This document shows positions 10,096-23,885 of a stretch of DNA of 64,000 nucleotides, one piece after another; within the stretch, counting starts at the first letter, position 1, and each line of letters starts with the position of its first letter. The stretch comes from Plasmodium relictum. Its lineage: Eukaryota; Apicomplexa; Aconoidasida; Haemosporida; Plasmodiidae. The notes below the pieces were generated by a model. That model was not told where the DNA came from. It was given only the letters and a program-made list of their open reading frames with translations, and did no database searches. The translations under genes and the position numbers were made by a program. The stretch spans positions 1,054,001 through 1,118,000 of the forward strand of contig NC_041690.1 in NCBI RefSeq assembly GCF_900005765.1, given 5' to 3'.

Positions 10096-13000
10096 TTACT
10101 TATTTTCAGTGTTTAAACAATCTAACAAGTATGGGTAACAAATGAAAAGATGCGCTTTATCTTCTATAAAAAAAAAAAATGAAATAATATAAAACAAAAT
10201 ATAATAAAAAATATGTTCTTGTTTTAAAGATTTTTTTATTTTCTGAACCTGAGCCTTTTAATATTGGGTTACTTATATCAAAATAGGAATAACTGCATTT
10301 TAATTTTTTCATTTCATATAAAATGAATAGAATTTCATCAGTATTTTTTTCCTTAAAAAAAAATTAAAAATGTAAATTTAAGTTTAATAATATTAAAAAT
10401 AAAAATTAAATTAAAAACATATTTTATCAATATAATTATAAAATATTTTAAAATAAAGGAAATAGATAAAATTATTATTACTTCATTATTTTCACTTGAA
10501 AAAACCTTTAAAGTCATTACACATTTCTTTAACATAGTTAGTGTAATAAAGGTAGTATAAAAATGATCATTATAATTTTCTTTAGTCATCTTTTCATATT
10601 CTTCAAATAATCTATAAAAAGGAAAAATAATAATAAATATCAAGGATTTCATAATTCAGAAAACATATAAAAAAGAAATAATATGCAATATAAAGAAAAA
10701 ACAAAAACTTACATTTGTAATGTCCAACTTGAAAAAGCTCTTCTTTTTTTATCATTCAGTTCACTTATTATTTTAGTCTAATAAAAAAAATAAAATTTTT
10801 TATATAAACAAAAAAAAATGTAAAGTATTTTATTATTTTTTTTTTTTTTTAATTATTTAAATTACTAAATATATTTTTATAAATAGAGGGGCTATAGAAT
10901 TTTTTATTAAATAATTATTTCTTATAAACTTAATCAACATAATATCTAACATGTCTATTTTATCATTGTTACCTAAGAGAAAAAAAAAAAAAAAGAAATA
11001 AAAAAGAAATTAAAGTGATAAAAAAAAAATATTTTATATAAATTAAATTATATTATTTTGTTTTATTTTTATTTTACAATCAACAAATAGGATTTGTTCA
11101 ATAGAAAAAATAATAGAACACCAATATTTAAATATAATATGCTTTGGAATAAAGTTAACATTTAATAACAAGTTATAAGTTAGTTTTAATAATATAATTA
11201 TGCTTTCGTAAAAGACAAAACATGAATTGTTATTTAAATTATTTAAAAAACATTTTAAATGAGTTGCTATTATATATGGAAACATATTTATTAAAGATAT
11301 TAGAAGATAATTATTTTCTTTTTGATAGAATAAACTATATCCTTGTCTAATGAAATTACAAAAAATGATGGAATAAATTAAATTAATTCTATAATTGGGA
11401 TATAAATTAAATTTATTATGTATAAAAAATACATGACAAGGAGTGAAATGCATGAATAGTCTAATTTTAAACATTTGAAAATTTTCTATATAATTATTTA
11501 AAGGATATAGTTTTTTATAGTTTAAAGTAAATAATCTATTGCATTCCTTATTTTCTTCTCTTTCTTCATTTGTGTTCATATTCATTTCCAACTTATTATA
11601 TGTGTCATTTAATTTTATTTTATCAATTATTTCATCACAATTTTCATTAAAAAAAATTCTATCATTAAAAAGAAAATTTACTAATCTCATATAAATAGAC
11701 ATTTCTTCTTCATTTACAGATAAGTGATACAATAAAAGTTTGATAGAGCCGAGAAGTTCTTCATTTATTAATAAGTTTATATGATCATACTCAAGTGTTT
11801 GAAATATGATTTTTGTTATTATAAATTTGTCACTATCTATGTCATTATTTAAATATGATTTATAAATATTTTTGCTTTCAAAATTTTCATAAATACTATT
11901 TATATTATATTTGTTTTTATTATTTTCAAAAAAATTATGAATGTTATATGGATCGTATGAATTACTATTTGCCTTATATTCAAAAGTAAAATAATTTTTA
12001 AATTTTTTTTTTTCCATAGTGTTTTCATTTTCTATTTTCTCAACATTTTTTTCTTCCTTTTTTTCGATAACTTTTTCTTCTGTTTTACCAAAAATATGAA
12101 CTTTATTATGCTTATCTATTTCTTTATCAATTAAAATATTTTTCGTAGAATCATTATTTTCACCCGTTTTTTTAAGAGTTTTCTCAATTTCATTATTTAA
12201 ATAACTAGAATTGCTAATAAAGTAATCAAAATATAATTTATTTAATACAGAATCATAATTTAAAAATAAATAGTTTTTTTTTTCTTTCTTTTCTAATATG
12301 ATTTCTCCATTACAAAATAATAAATGAAACATATGTAGATACATTAAAGTATTAAAATATATCCATTTGTCAGAATTTATAATTTTAAAATTTTCTATAA
12401 TTAGCTTTACTATAAATTCTTTAATTTTCGTATCTTTAAGTGAATAAACATAATCATATATTAAAAAAAACGATTTATCAAATATGTTTATACAATCTAT
12501 ACACCTTTTATTTGCTAATGAATTCTTCATATTGAAGTAACATGCATTATAACATGAAATTTTCGATATAAATATATTATTTAGTATTTGCAATATAGAT
12601 ATGTGTAATTCAAACATGTGTTTGCTATTATACTCAATAAATAATACCTTTTTCAATATATTTACAAAAGTATCATAAAAATAGTATATTTTTTTATAAT
12701 TTTTTTGCTCTTCTAAAATACGATTGCAACCTTCTATTATTAAAATAAAGCTTTCTATCCACTGTTTTAGTTTACTATCTCTTGAATGATGAATAATAAT
12801 TTTATTAAAATTTTCATTAACATAATCATATAAATCGTAATTCTTTCCTTCTAAAAAGTTACCAGCATTTTTATTAGAAAAAGTTAAATTGTTGTCTATT
12901 TCTTCAAATAAATTATTCCTTTTTCTATTTTTTTTCTTTTTTCTTTTTGTAATATATTTTTTCTTTTCTTCAGTTAAGTTTATGAAACTCATCCTAAATT

Positions 13001-16000
13001 CTTCCTTAAGCATATTACTAATATTTTTCTTCTTATCAATAGTAGTAGTTTTTAGATTCACGTCATGAATGTCATTATTCACATTTTTATTTTTTATCAA
13101 ATCATCATTTATTTTTTTAGAACTATTTTCGTTTATTTTTATAATACCATTTTTATTCTCTTTATTTTCATTTAATTTATCTTTTTCCATAAATATTTCA
13201 TTATTATTCTGAATATCAAAAATATTATTTTTAATGTAAAATTGACTATTCTGTAAAAATTTATCAGTATTTTTTTCATTTTTATCTATAGGTAACTCTT
13301 GGTTTTTTTCTAATTCAAAATATTCTTGTAATTTATAAAAGAATTTAATGCTAAGTTTTTTTAACAACATACATATGGATGTTTTATAAAAAAAGAAATC
13401 AAATTTACATATATGCGTGGACAAAATGCTCATAATTGTTTTGATACTGCAGTTTCTAACTTCTATCCTTTCATCAAAACACAGCTTCATTAATTGATTT
13501 AAAATAAAAATGAAAAAACTTTTCATTTTTATATTTTTCATTTTAATTTCGTTATCACATATATATATTTTTTTATTTTCTATTAGGCAAACATGCAATA
13601 ATATATTTTCCTTTTTCATGTTCGTTTCATCATTTTTATTTTCTTCATTAAATTTTTTATTATCATTTATATTTTCATCACCAGATTTTTTGTTATCGTT
13701 TGTATTTTCTCTCAGTAAATCTGAACAATTAATAATATAATCAACAATAGACCAGGAAAAATTAATGGCTCTAAATGATGTGTTGTTACTTAAGAAATTT
13801 AAGGAAGAAAATAATATAAGCATATGAATTATTACTTCCATTATTTTACATATAGGGATATCTTCAATATAATCTACTATTATTATTTCTAAAATATTAA
13901 AAATATTATTAATATTTGATATACTTATATCCATAATTTGGTTAATATCTGCATCAGATTTTTTTTTTAAGTCTTTTTCTTTCAATTCCTTTTTAAAAGA
14001 TACATGTAAAAGAAAAATAATAAAGAGCCATATATGTTTGTCAAAAAATGATGCGTTTTTTCTTATGAAATTTAAAAATGATGTAATAAAATATGAACGA
14101 TATGAAGCATAGGGATTTACTATAAAAAAAAAAAAAGGTTTAAATAATTGAAATTGCATAAAAAAATTGTGTTTGTAGTGTATTACAGATTCTTTTATAA
14201 TATTAAATAATGTGTCAATACTTTTTTTTTGAATATCATTATTTTTACATAATGATAGTAATAAAATATTAATACAGCAATTGTTATAAATATACTCGAT
14301 TCTAGTAATATTAATTACGCATAACATTTCCAACATATATAACGGATAAAAATCTTCAAAAATACAACATTTTTCTAATTTCTTTAGTACAATATATTCA
14401 TGCTTTTTCCTTCTTTTATTACTACTATTATTATATTTTAAACAACCTCTTAAATTATCCATATCGCTTTGCGTTTCGTAATCTTTAAAATTTATATATT
14501 CTAATGATCTAACTTTTCTTTCATTATTAATTTTCCTATCTTTTTTTAAAAAATAAATATTACTATAAAAAGTGAAATAAGAAAGATATGTTGGGTCAAA
14601 ATATGACAAGTAAAAGTAAAAAATTTCAAAGATATCTTTATTCCTATATATAAAATCAATATATTTTTCAATTATTACATTCTTTTTTTTATTTATTTCA
14701 TTAAAATTATATTTTCTTAATTCGGTAAAATGCAAGCTTTTGCTCTTTATAAACATATATTTTTTTTTTTTTTTTCTATTATTTCTATCACAAAAATCAG
14801 TGAAGTCATTAATATCATCATTATTTGAAAATCCATTATTATTATTTTTTGTTATATTTTTATTTAACTCTTTTTTTTTGTCTCTATAAAGAAGGGATGA
14901 AAAGTTATCATATTTTTCGTTATTACTCTCATCATATACATTGTCCCATTCTTTGTGTATTAATATTTTCTGTTTAAAAAACTGATTAAATATCATAAAA
15001 TGAATTGAATTAATTATGTTAATTAACGTGAAGATGTTATAAAAAACAGTATTTTTAAAAAAATAGGAAAATGAGGAAAATATTACAGTTATTTCAGCAC
15101 ATAATACTGGATTCTTCTGTATAAATCTTAAAATAAAATAACAAAATTCAATGCTTTTAGAATCAACATTTTGTATTAAATTATTTTTATCAGAATTAAC
15201 TAAATTTTTACTTAAGGAGAATACAAATTCTTCCTCATTCTTATTAATATGGTGAAAAAAATTTAAAAACTCAATTTTTTTATTCTCTATTGATGCTATA
15301 TATTTATAAATATAATTAATTTCAACAAATAAATTCATCACTTTTAACCAGTTATTAAAATCCAAATTATCTCCATATATATAAAATATGCTAATGATTG
15401 CTTTTATAGATAAAATATATTTTAAATTATTTAAATCATTACTTATATAATACGATTCTTTTAAAATTCTATTAATTATTTCATCAAAATAGTTTAATAG
15501 GTCTTCATTTAGTTGTGATTTATAAGAAATAAAATTTGATTCAAAACTTTCTATACTCAACCTTTTAGAAAAACTTTCTTTTATCAAGCTATTATCACTT
15601 CCATACCCTTTTTTCTTTTTAATTTTTTTTTTATTTATTTCATTTAGTTCATAAACATTGTTAACAATATCATTTTTTTTTATTTTTTTTAAATTAAAAT
15701 CATTCTTTTTTAGATTTGCACTAATTTTATTATGATCAACAAACTTTTCTTTTAACTCATTTTTTAAGATATCTTCCTCCTTATTTTTATCTTCATAAGC
15801 TTCTTTCTTTTTATGATCCAAGTTTATTTTTTCATTCGAATTAACTTCTGCTTCTTGAGTATTTTCAAATTCTTTTTTATCAGAGTTATTTAAAACGTCA
15901 CTAATTATATATTTATCCTTACCCTTCAAATTATGATCCTTTATAATTTTTAATTTATCAGAATTATCATTAATACTTTCTTTTTTTAATTTATACATAC

Positions 16001-19000
16001 AAATATCAGGAATAACTTTTTGATGAAGACTTCTACTAATTTGATTTTTATTGTTAGAATCATTTTCTTTATTTTTGAAAGAAATAGCTTTATTCCCACT
16101 AGAGGAATATAAATTTGTTATTTTAAAATTAGTTTTGCTTCCTGTTTTATTTTTCTTTGAATGCATATTATTATCATTTTTATTTTCTTGTTTTTCATAA
16201 TTTTTTAGAATTTTTAAAAAGAAAGGAGAATTTTCAAGAGTAAATATGCTACTACATTTTGTTAGAGTCTGCAAAATAGCATCAGTACATATATTTATTT
16301 TTAAATAAGTGCTGATAAAAATTAATTTTTGAAATCCATTAAAGAAGCATAAATCTAACTTATTTGTGTATGAAAAAATTAAACATAAAGAAGAAATAAA
16401 ATACCTACAAGAAGAATTAAATACGAGAAAAAATAGTGATTTATGTTCATCATAATAATCATCTCTATTTTTATTATCACATTTATAAAGATCCTTTTTG
16501 TTGTTATTAACTTGACTATCATATATATCTTCTCCATTGCAATGGTTTTCATTTTTTGAGATATGACTAATGTTATTTGCTTGCTTCCCTCTATGGTTAT
16601 GAGAATTTATAGTCGAATTTTCTACAAAATTATCATGATTTTCTATTTTTCTTATTAATTTACGATTAAATCTTAAATTATCTTCATTTGTATTTCTATA
16701 TGATAAAGTTTTTATTGATCTATCTTTAAAATTATACTTGTTACTATTTTTTTTTTCTATTGCTGTATTAGATTTTTTACTATAAGAATTATTTCTGTTA
16801 TAAATATGTGTATTTAACGAATGCAAATTTTTTTCATCATTTAAATCTATTGTTGCATAGCAATACTGATTAAGAGATTTTTTTAATATATTTAAAAAAA
16901 TTATATAAAAAGAGTGTATAATGGATAATATATTATCCACTGATGAAGCAAGCAAACGTATTTCATCAACGTCTTTATAAAATAAATCATCAAATAAAAT
17001 TTTATTTATTTTTTTTTCTGTGGAAAACTTACATAAATAAAAATCCTCTCTTGGATTAATAGAGTTGTTTGGTAAAATTACAGGATAACTAAAAAAATTA
17101 AAAAATGATATTTCTTTTTGCTCTTTTTTCTCTTCTTTTGCTTTTTGTTCTCGTATCTTTTTGTCTGCTTTTTTTTTTTTTTTTTCTTCTTCTTCTTCTT
17201 CTTCTCCTTCTTCTTCTTTCACATTTGTTTCATTTTCTTTTTTTTCTATCTTACTCTCTTTTGTTATATAGTTCAACTTTGTTTTAATTTTTTCGATAAT
17301 ATGATCCATTTTTTTTTCACTGGTATATATTCTATCATATTTAAATACTTTTAAATGAACGTATATTTTAGTTATATCTATTGAATGCAAAAATAATAGT
17401 TCATGTACAATTTTACTAATATATTCAACAATTTTAGTAAATAAATGATCATTTATATCATTGTTTCCTTTTTGACTATTCAAAACATCTGATGTTTTCG
17501 TATTTTTTTTTTCATAATTTACATGTACAAAAGGATTGATACCTTCTTCATTAAATTCCTCTTTTAAGTTATAAATTTTTTCATTTTTAATATCTCTATC
17601 TATTTTTTCATTATTCATTGAGCAGTTTGTTTCATTGTTTTCATTCATTTCCTTATTATCTTTATTTTTATTGTTTAAAAGGTTGATATTTTCATGATCA
17701 TTTTTTAAATTACAAGAATTCTTATGTTTTACTTTCAATGATTTCTCCTTTAAATTATTGTAAATTGAATTGTAATCTATTCCATCCATAAAACAGCATA
17801 AGTTTCTTTTTTCTTCTTCTCTATTATTTTTAGATAGTGTGTTTTTATCATTATTTTCATAAAAAAAATATTTATATAAAAAATAAAAGACCAAAGTATT
17901 GTCAAACAAATAAAAAAAAAAATTTAAAACAATATATAATTTTGAATGCGGTTTATTCAAACATAAATACTGAATTAATGTTAGAAATATGAATTTAATT
18001 TCACCTAAAAAGTACTGAAAATATTTATCACATATAATTTTAAAAATTTTTAGGCATCTGAAAAAAATATCTGTATGTAAATCATTTTTTAATGAAATCA
18101 ATATTATATAAATAATTTCAAATTTAAGTATTTTAAAAAATTCAGAGTTATGTAAAAAGTTTTCATAATTATTGAGAAATATGTATAATAAATCCAAGCA
18201 AAAATTAAGAGGTAGTATTAAATTATTTCTATTATAGCTTGACAATATTTCTGTTTTCGATTCAGATGAATTTGCATCAAAATTTTCATTAAATTTTAAA
18301 CTGTTAGAGTTCTCATTTCCATTTTTATGGTTCGTATTTTTTAAAATTTTTAATAATTTTTTAATATTTGAATTTTTTATATTGCTGATATTATTATTCT
18401 CTTCCTTCTTACGATTTTCTTTATTATATATTTCTTCATTACATATATTCTTTTTTTCTTCTAAATCATTAAAACATTCATTTTTTTTTGAAAACGCTTC
18501 ATTATTTGAATTACTTTGTAATTCGTTATATAAAGAACATTTATCATCACTATGTAAAAAAATCTCTTTGTTAGTAATATTTTCCACGACATGATCATTT
18601 TTTGGATTTTTTTTATTTTTATCTGTAAAATTACGATATAAATAATTATTAACTGAATTCTTATCTACATAGTTTTGTTTTGAATCCATGTTCCTTGATT
18701 TATAATTATCTTTCACTTTTTGTTCATTATTTAAGAATTCATCATTATCATTATCGATTGTATTTTTATTACTTTTGAACTTTTCATTAGGTATATTAAA
18801 ATTTTTCTTTTCTTTTTCTTTACATATATTTTTTTCATAAGAATTAATATCTGAATTATATTTTGATCGAATATTTATGAAGCAACAATAGCATAAGTAA
18901 TGAATTAATGATAATAATTTGTCTTTATTTTGTACATTATTTATATTTTTTAAATCATTTATATAAATTAGATCTATAGGAGTATTTGTATTATAATGTA

Positions 19001-19724
19001 AATCGTAATTTTCATAATAAAAATTTATATAATTCTCATCATTTTTTTTTTTTTTTTTTTCTGAATCATATTTTCCCTTACTTATATGACTAGATTTCCT
19101 TAAATTAACTTGATTTTCTTTATTGCATATATCTATAAGTGAATTAAGTAGTTGCTCATAAGTAGCACAACATGTCTTATATAAAATATGATTATTTTCA
19201 TATAATGATGAATAATAAATAGAATATAAAATTTTCAACAAAGTATTAATATTATCTTTGTTATAATATTCAATATAATTAGGTGAAAATGCTGTTAAAA
19301 TTATTTGTAATATTTTAATCAGAATTTTTGTATCACCAATAAACGTTAAATCAAATAATTTATTTGTAATTATTTCTATATGTTTTTCTATGTTTATTTC
19401 TTTAAAATTTTTTATTAATTCTCTATTGTCTATTATATATAATATATAAAATACAATTCGTTGAATTATTAATAAGCAAATACAAATTATTTTATGACTG
19501 TTAATATTAATTGATATATTTACAATTTCTATAATTTCATTCAAAGGAAATTCAAAATTATTTAGCAAGCAATTTTTATTAGATTTTAATATACTTTTGT
19601 AATTTTTGATTTTTATAGTAGTTATTTCAATTTTATCTTTTATGCATATATTTTTTTTTTTAGTTTCAATGATTAATAATTTCAAATCATTTTCTAACTC
19701 TTCAAATATTAATAAGGGATCCAT
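10096..19724 (-). CDS. MON2: MON2 homologue, giant DCB/HUS/HDS-type Golgi trafficking protein (3039 aa, 6 exons)
   Basis: Exon 1 (11078-19724) encodes 2882 residues. Five short exons follow, at 10866-10972, 10713-10777, 10482-10611, 10249-10351 and 10096-10163. Phases agree throughout and the total is 9120 nt. MON2 is a relative of the BIG/GBF Arf-GEFs that lacks the Sec7 domain and works at the trans-Golgi and endosomes in scaffolding and lipid-flippase regulation. The N-terminus matches the DCB domain (helices up to YKTCCATYEQLLNSL near residue 195). A HUS-like region lies near residues 510-620. Family blocks recur late: IEVRNCSIKTIMSILSTH near residue 2085 and HHSRDSKLKQWIESFIL near 2310. 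The spliced C-terminus contains RRAFSSWTLQILFEEYEK and ends HLFICYPYLLDCLNTENK. The protein is nearly twice the animal length because of Asn/Lys/Asp/Glu inserts, including a Glu/Lys run coded by (TTC)n at 17188-17220. Confidence 0.88.
17160..17222. repeat. Homopolymer plus (TTC)n coding microsatellite in MON2
   Basis: A T run followed by TTC/TCC units encodes, on the minus strand, a Glu run followed by Lys (GEEEEEEEKKKKK) inside a low-complexity insert of the MON2 homologue. This is a typical replication-slippage site. Confidence 0.85.
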
Positions 19725-21457
19725 AATTTCTTTGTGTATTTTTATCTACATACTTATATTAAAATAAAAATATATTTTTTTTGTTCTATTGCTTTTTTTT
19801 TTTTTTTCCTTATTATATTTTCCTATATTCTTTATTCTTTCTTATTTTTACTTATAATTCAACTGATTTATTAATTTTTTTATTTCATTAGAATATGTTC
19901 TCTATATATTTAAAAAACAAAAGTAACAATTTAAATTTTTTGAACATTAAGAAAATTTTAAAGTATTTCGATTACAAAGGTAGCAACATAAATGACAAAA
20001 AAAAGTAAAAAAAAAAATAAAATAATTAAGGTGAATAAAAATATATATATAATTTAAAAATTGGTGGAATTAATTTTATTACCAAAACATAAAAAAAGAA
20101 AATTTTTTTTTATATGTAGAATAAATAAGAATTAAAATAAAAGTCTTTTTGTTTGATGAATAAGTAATGCGTCTGTTCTTTCTTATTAATTGATTTATTT
20201 TCTTGAATAAATGAAAAACAAATAACAACATATATATATAAGATATAAAGTAAAATATGTTTAATTTAAAAAAAAGAAAAGAATTTAAATTTTTATTTAA
20301 CAAAATTTTTAAAATACAAAGAAAAATAAATACATGTAAAAAAAGGAAAATAAAAATTGGAATTAATGATTAACATAAAAAATTTTAAATTGTTCTATTT
20401 AGAAAAAATTAAAAAAGATAAATAAATAAATAAATTCTTTTTTAAAACATTCTTTTTCATGCCATTTCTTTTTTTCTTTAACGAAATTTTTTTTCTCAAT
20501 GTGTGCAGCTATAGGTTATTATCACAAAAATCAATACATAAATTTTAATATTTGAAATTAAATTTTTGTTCATATTATTTTTTTTTTTTTAATAATAATA
20601 TTTAAATATTATTTTATTTTTTTTACTTTTTTTTTATTTCCTTTTTTAATATTTTTTTTTTTTTTTTCTTATATAAAAGAATTTCAATTTTAAAAAAAAA
20701 AAAAATAACATTTATTATATAAAAGTAATTCATGTTTAAATTTTTCTTTTGAAATTTTTATTATCCATAAAATTTTCTTTTCTTTTATTCTCTTTTTAAT
20801 TTTTTTAAATGGATTTAATATTCTCCACATTCTTCACAATTTTTTTACAAAAGAGAAATTAATTGATGGTATAATTTTGTTATTAAAATACAAAGATTTT
20901 AAAAAATAAAATTGATGAAAATAAATAAATATTAAACTACAAAAAATAAAACTTAACACTATGATAATTTAATTACGTTCTTTTATAATATATTTTTAAA
21001 GAATCTTAAGAATAATTTTAAGAGAATATTTGAAACAATATTTAAATTATCATTGAATTTTTAACCATATGTGATATTTCATTTATAAAAACCATTTACC
21101 AAAGAATATGCAAATGCACATATTTCAGAACTAGGATTATGAAATATAGACTGTAAAGTATTTAAATTTTTTTTTATCAGCGTTTTAAAAATTGGAAAAA
21201 AGAAAATTTATTTTAATAATATTTATCTTATAAAGCTTGCTTAAACACTATTTTTTTATTTTATCTTTGATGGTTCATTTATTCAACTTTTCTATATAAT
21301 ATTTTATTTTATATAATTTAATTTTTTTGAACAAATAGTAAAATTACATTAACTATATGGAAAAGTTGAAAATACAATTTTTAATATTTTAATTTTTTTT
21401 TAATTTTTAAAAAAACATTAATTGTTTAATGATAAAAAAAAAGGAAAGGGGATAAAA
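19725..21457. promoter_or_regulatory. Divergent intergenic region, MON2 / Qc-SNARE
   Basis: This 1.7-kb A/T-rich spacer lies between divergently transcribed genes, so it must hold both promoters. A somewhat less A/T-rich island at 21090-21150 contains ATGCAAATGCACAT, which includes a GTGCA core on the minus strand. No open frame of credible composition is seen. Confidence 0.5.
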
Positions 21458-23107
21458 ATGGATGGTAAAAAAGTTGACCCATTTTATGAAGCAAAACAGT
21501 ATAGAATAAAAAAAGAAAAAATGCTTTTTAATTATTTTTTTTAATAACCAGATATTATGTATATTTTTTTTGTACTTTTAATATGTATTAACCACTTGGT
21601 GTTATCCAGTTTTGTCATTCATACATATAGACACACATTTATGAATATAATTATTTTTATGATTGTTATAAATTCTCCTTTTATTTTATAACTCACGTAA
21701 ATATTGAATGTTTTTTTTTTTTTTTCTTTTTCTCATCTATTTTTCTTAGTGAAGTTGACATGTCAATAAATAAGCTGCAAAATTTATATAATAAGTGGAA
21801 TAATTTACCTGATAAAAATTCTTCGTAATTTTTTCCTTAAATTTTTAATATATTTTTATAACTTTAATATTTTCTTGTAATTTTTTTTGATATAATGTAT
21901 TTTTATTTTACCATGTTCTATATATATATATAAATTATTTTTAGTTTAGCAAAAGAGAAATATACTTTGATAAAAGAAGAAATAAAATATTTAAATGAAG
22001 ATATAAATGATTTGAACAATTCAATAGATATTGTTAAAAAAAATTTATATAAATTTAATATTAGTAGTGAAGAAATTGAAAACAGAACTAAATCTTTAAA
22101 AATTATTCGAAATATTCTAAACGATATAACAAATAACATAAGCTATAATGTTAACTTAAATAACAAATATAAAAAAAAAAAAAAAAAATAGACAAAAATG
22201 TTGACAGTGAATATAAATATAGTAAATTATTTTTTTTTTTTTTAGACTCCGAAATATAATGATAATATGAAGATCGATTATGATAACGTAAGTTATATTT
22301 AAAATATATATATACAACACATCTTTGATATAAAATTAAAATAAGATAAAATTTATTAATATGAATTTGTATATACAGAAAAAGAAAAATAAACTAATTT
22401 TTCATAATTAAATTTTTTTTTATTTGTTACATTATTTGAAACATTTTTTTTTCTTAGGTTATTTTAAAAAGACAAGATAACGATTTGGAAGAATTAGCAG
22501 AATCCGCAGAAAGGTTGCATCATGCTGCTGTAACTATTAACACAGAATTAAAAGATCAACAAAAGTTAATATTTTACTTTTTCAAAAAAAATTTGTTCTT
22601 TTATTTTTTCATAATACTTTTTTCTTTTCTTTTTTTTTTCTCTTTTAAATATATAGGTTACTTGATGAATTAGAAAATGAAATGGACAATTCAAGTAAAA
22701 AAAATTATGAAATTATTTTAAAACGTCTTTTTTCATAGCACAAGAATAAATAAATATTTCACTGTTATGAAAAATCTTTTTTTTTCTTTTCCTTTTCTAT
22801 AGATGAAAAAATGAATTTTGTAACAAAAAAGATTTCAGATTATCTAAAAACTAATAGTTAGAAATTAAAAAAAAAAAAAAAAAAAATGAACCATTTTAAA
22901 AATTATATATTTTTTATCCTAAAAACATATTTGAATAGTTAATTTTATATCATATATAAAAAAATTATAGAATATATACTTCTCCATATTACTCCTATTT
23001 AAAATTAGTAATTTTTTTTTTTTTACCAAGATCCGAAGGCTTTATCTTTAATACTTTATTTGTCAATGATAGCTTTTATTTTATTGCTTGTTCTTATAGT
23101 TACATAA
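21458..23107 (+). CDS. Syntaxin-6-like Qc-SNARE, tail-anchored (212 aa, 8 exons)
   Basis: Exons are 21458-21498, 21750-21824, 21945-22149, 22246-22287, 22458-22564, 22657-22694, 22803-22856 and 23031-23107. The sum is 639 nt and all phases match. The N-terminus (VDPFYEAKHEVDMSINKL, then LYNKWNNL) mirrors the syntaxin-6 N-terminal helical domain (DPF...EV....L...W), and IVKKNLYKFNIS matches its second conserved patch. The SNARE helix runs from about LKRQDNDLEELAESAERL to the end of KMNFVTKKISDYL, with the central zero-layer Gln in ELKDQQKLLDEL. A 20-residue tail anchor (ALSLILYLSMIAFILLLVLI) ends two residues before the stop. Qc-SNAREs of this type drive fusion among trans-Golgi and endosomal membranes. 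Assignment to the Qc class is firm; syntaxin 6 over other Qc members is likely because of the N-terminal domain. Introns are 90-250 bp and pyrimidine-rich before the acceptor. Confidence 0.88.
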
Positions 23108-23885
23108 AATTTTTTTTTTATGAAAAGGAGAGGAAATAAAAAAAGCCACAAAACTTTAAAACTTTACTATTAGATTATATATATATATATTTTTTTAAGT
23201 ATAAGATTTAAAATAATTATTGTTTTTACTTTTTTTTTTTTTTTTTTTTTGCCTCAAACTGTTAAATATTTACTTGTGGTATTAATAAAAACATAAAAAC
23301 TATATTTGAGAAATAAAAAAAAAGAATTATAGGAAATATAGGAATAATTATTTTCCAAAATAACAAAGTTATGATTTATTATATTTTTTATTTTAATTAA
23401 TAAAATTATATTCGTTTTTATTAATTTTTTTGACATAACAATTAGAAAAAGTGAAGAATTTTCTAAACTTAATTTTACCATAAAAAGTATGCTTACATTA
23501 TTTCAATTTTTTTATTGTACACATTTTTATTATATTTTATAAAATTTTATATATATATATATAATTAACCATAATAAAAAGACCATATATATATAGTTTA
23601 TTTCATATTTCTTAAATTTAAGAATATTATTCAATTTTTTAAAAGCTCTGAATAACTCTAGTGTATAAATTATTTAAGAAAATTAAACATATGCAAATAT
23701 TATTATTTCTTTTTTTTTTTATGTTAAAGTATTATATATATGTATAATATGCTATAATACTTGAATATATTTATAAACAAATATGAAAATCATTTTTTTT
23801 TTTTCTTATATTGTAATTAAACATTAAGTATTTTTAATCAGTTATTAAATATACAAAACTATTTTTAATTTATTTAAATAAAGTT
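23108..23885. other. Convergent intergenic region, SNARE / Cys-cluster gene
   Basis: This holds 3' flanks of two converging genes. A/T-rich sequence with a long T run near 23231-23250; no gene or RNA is seen. Confidence 0.6.
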
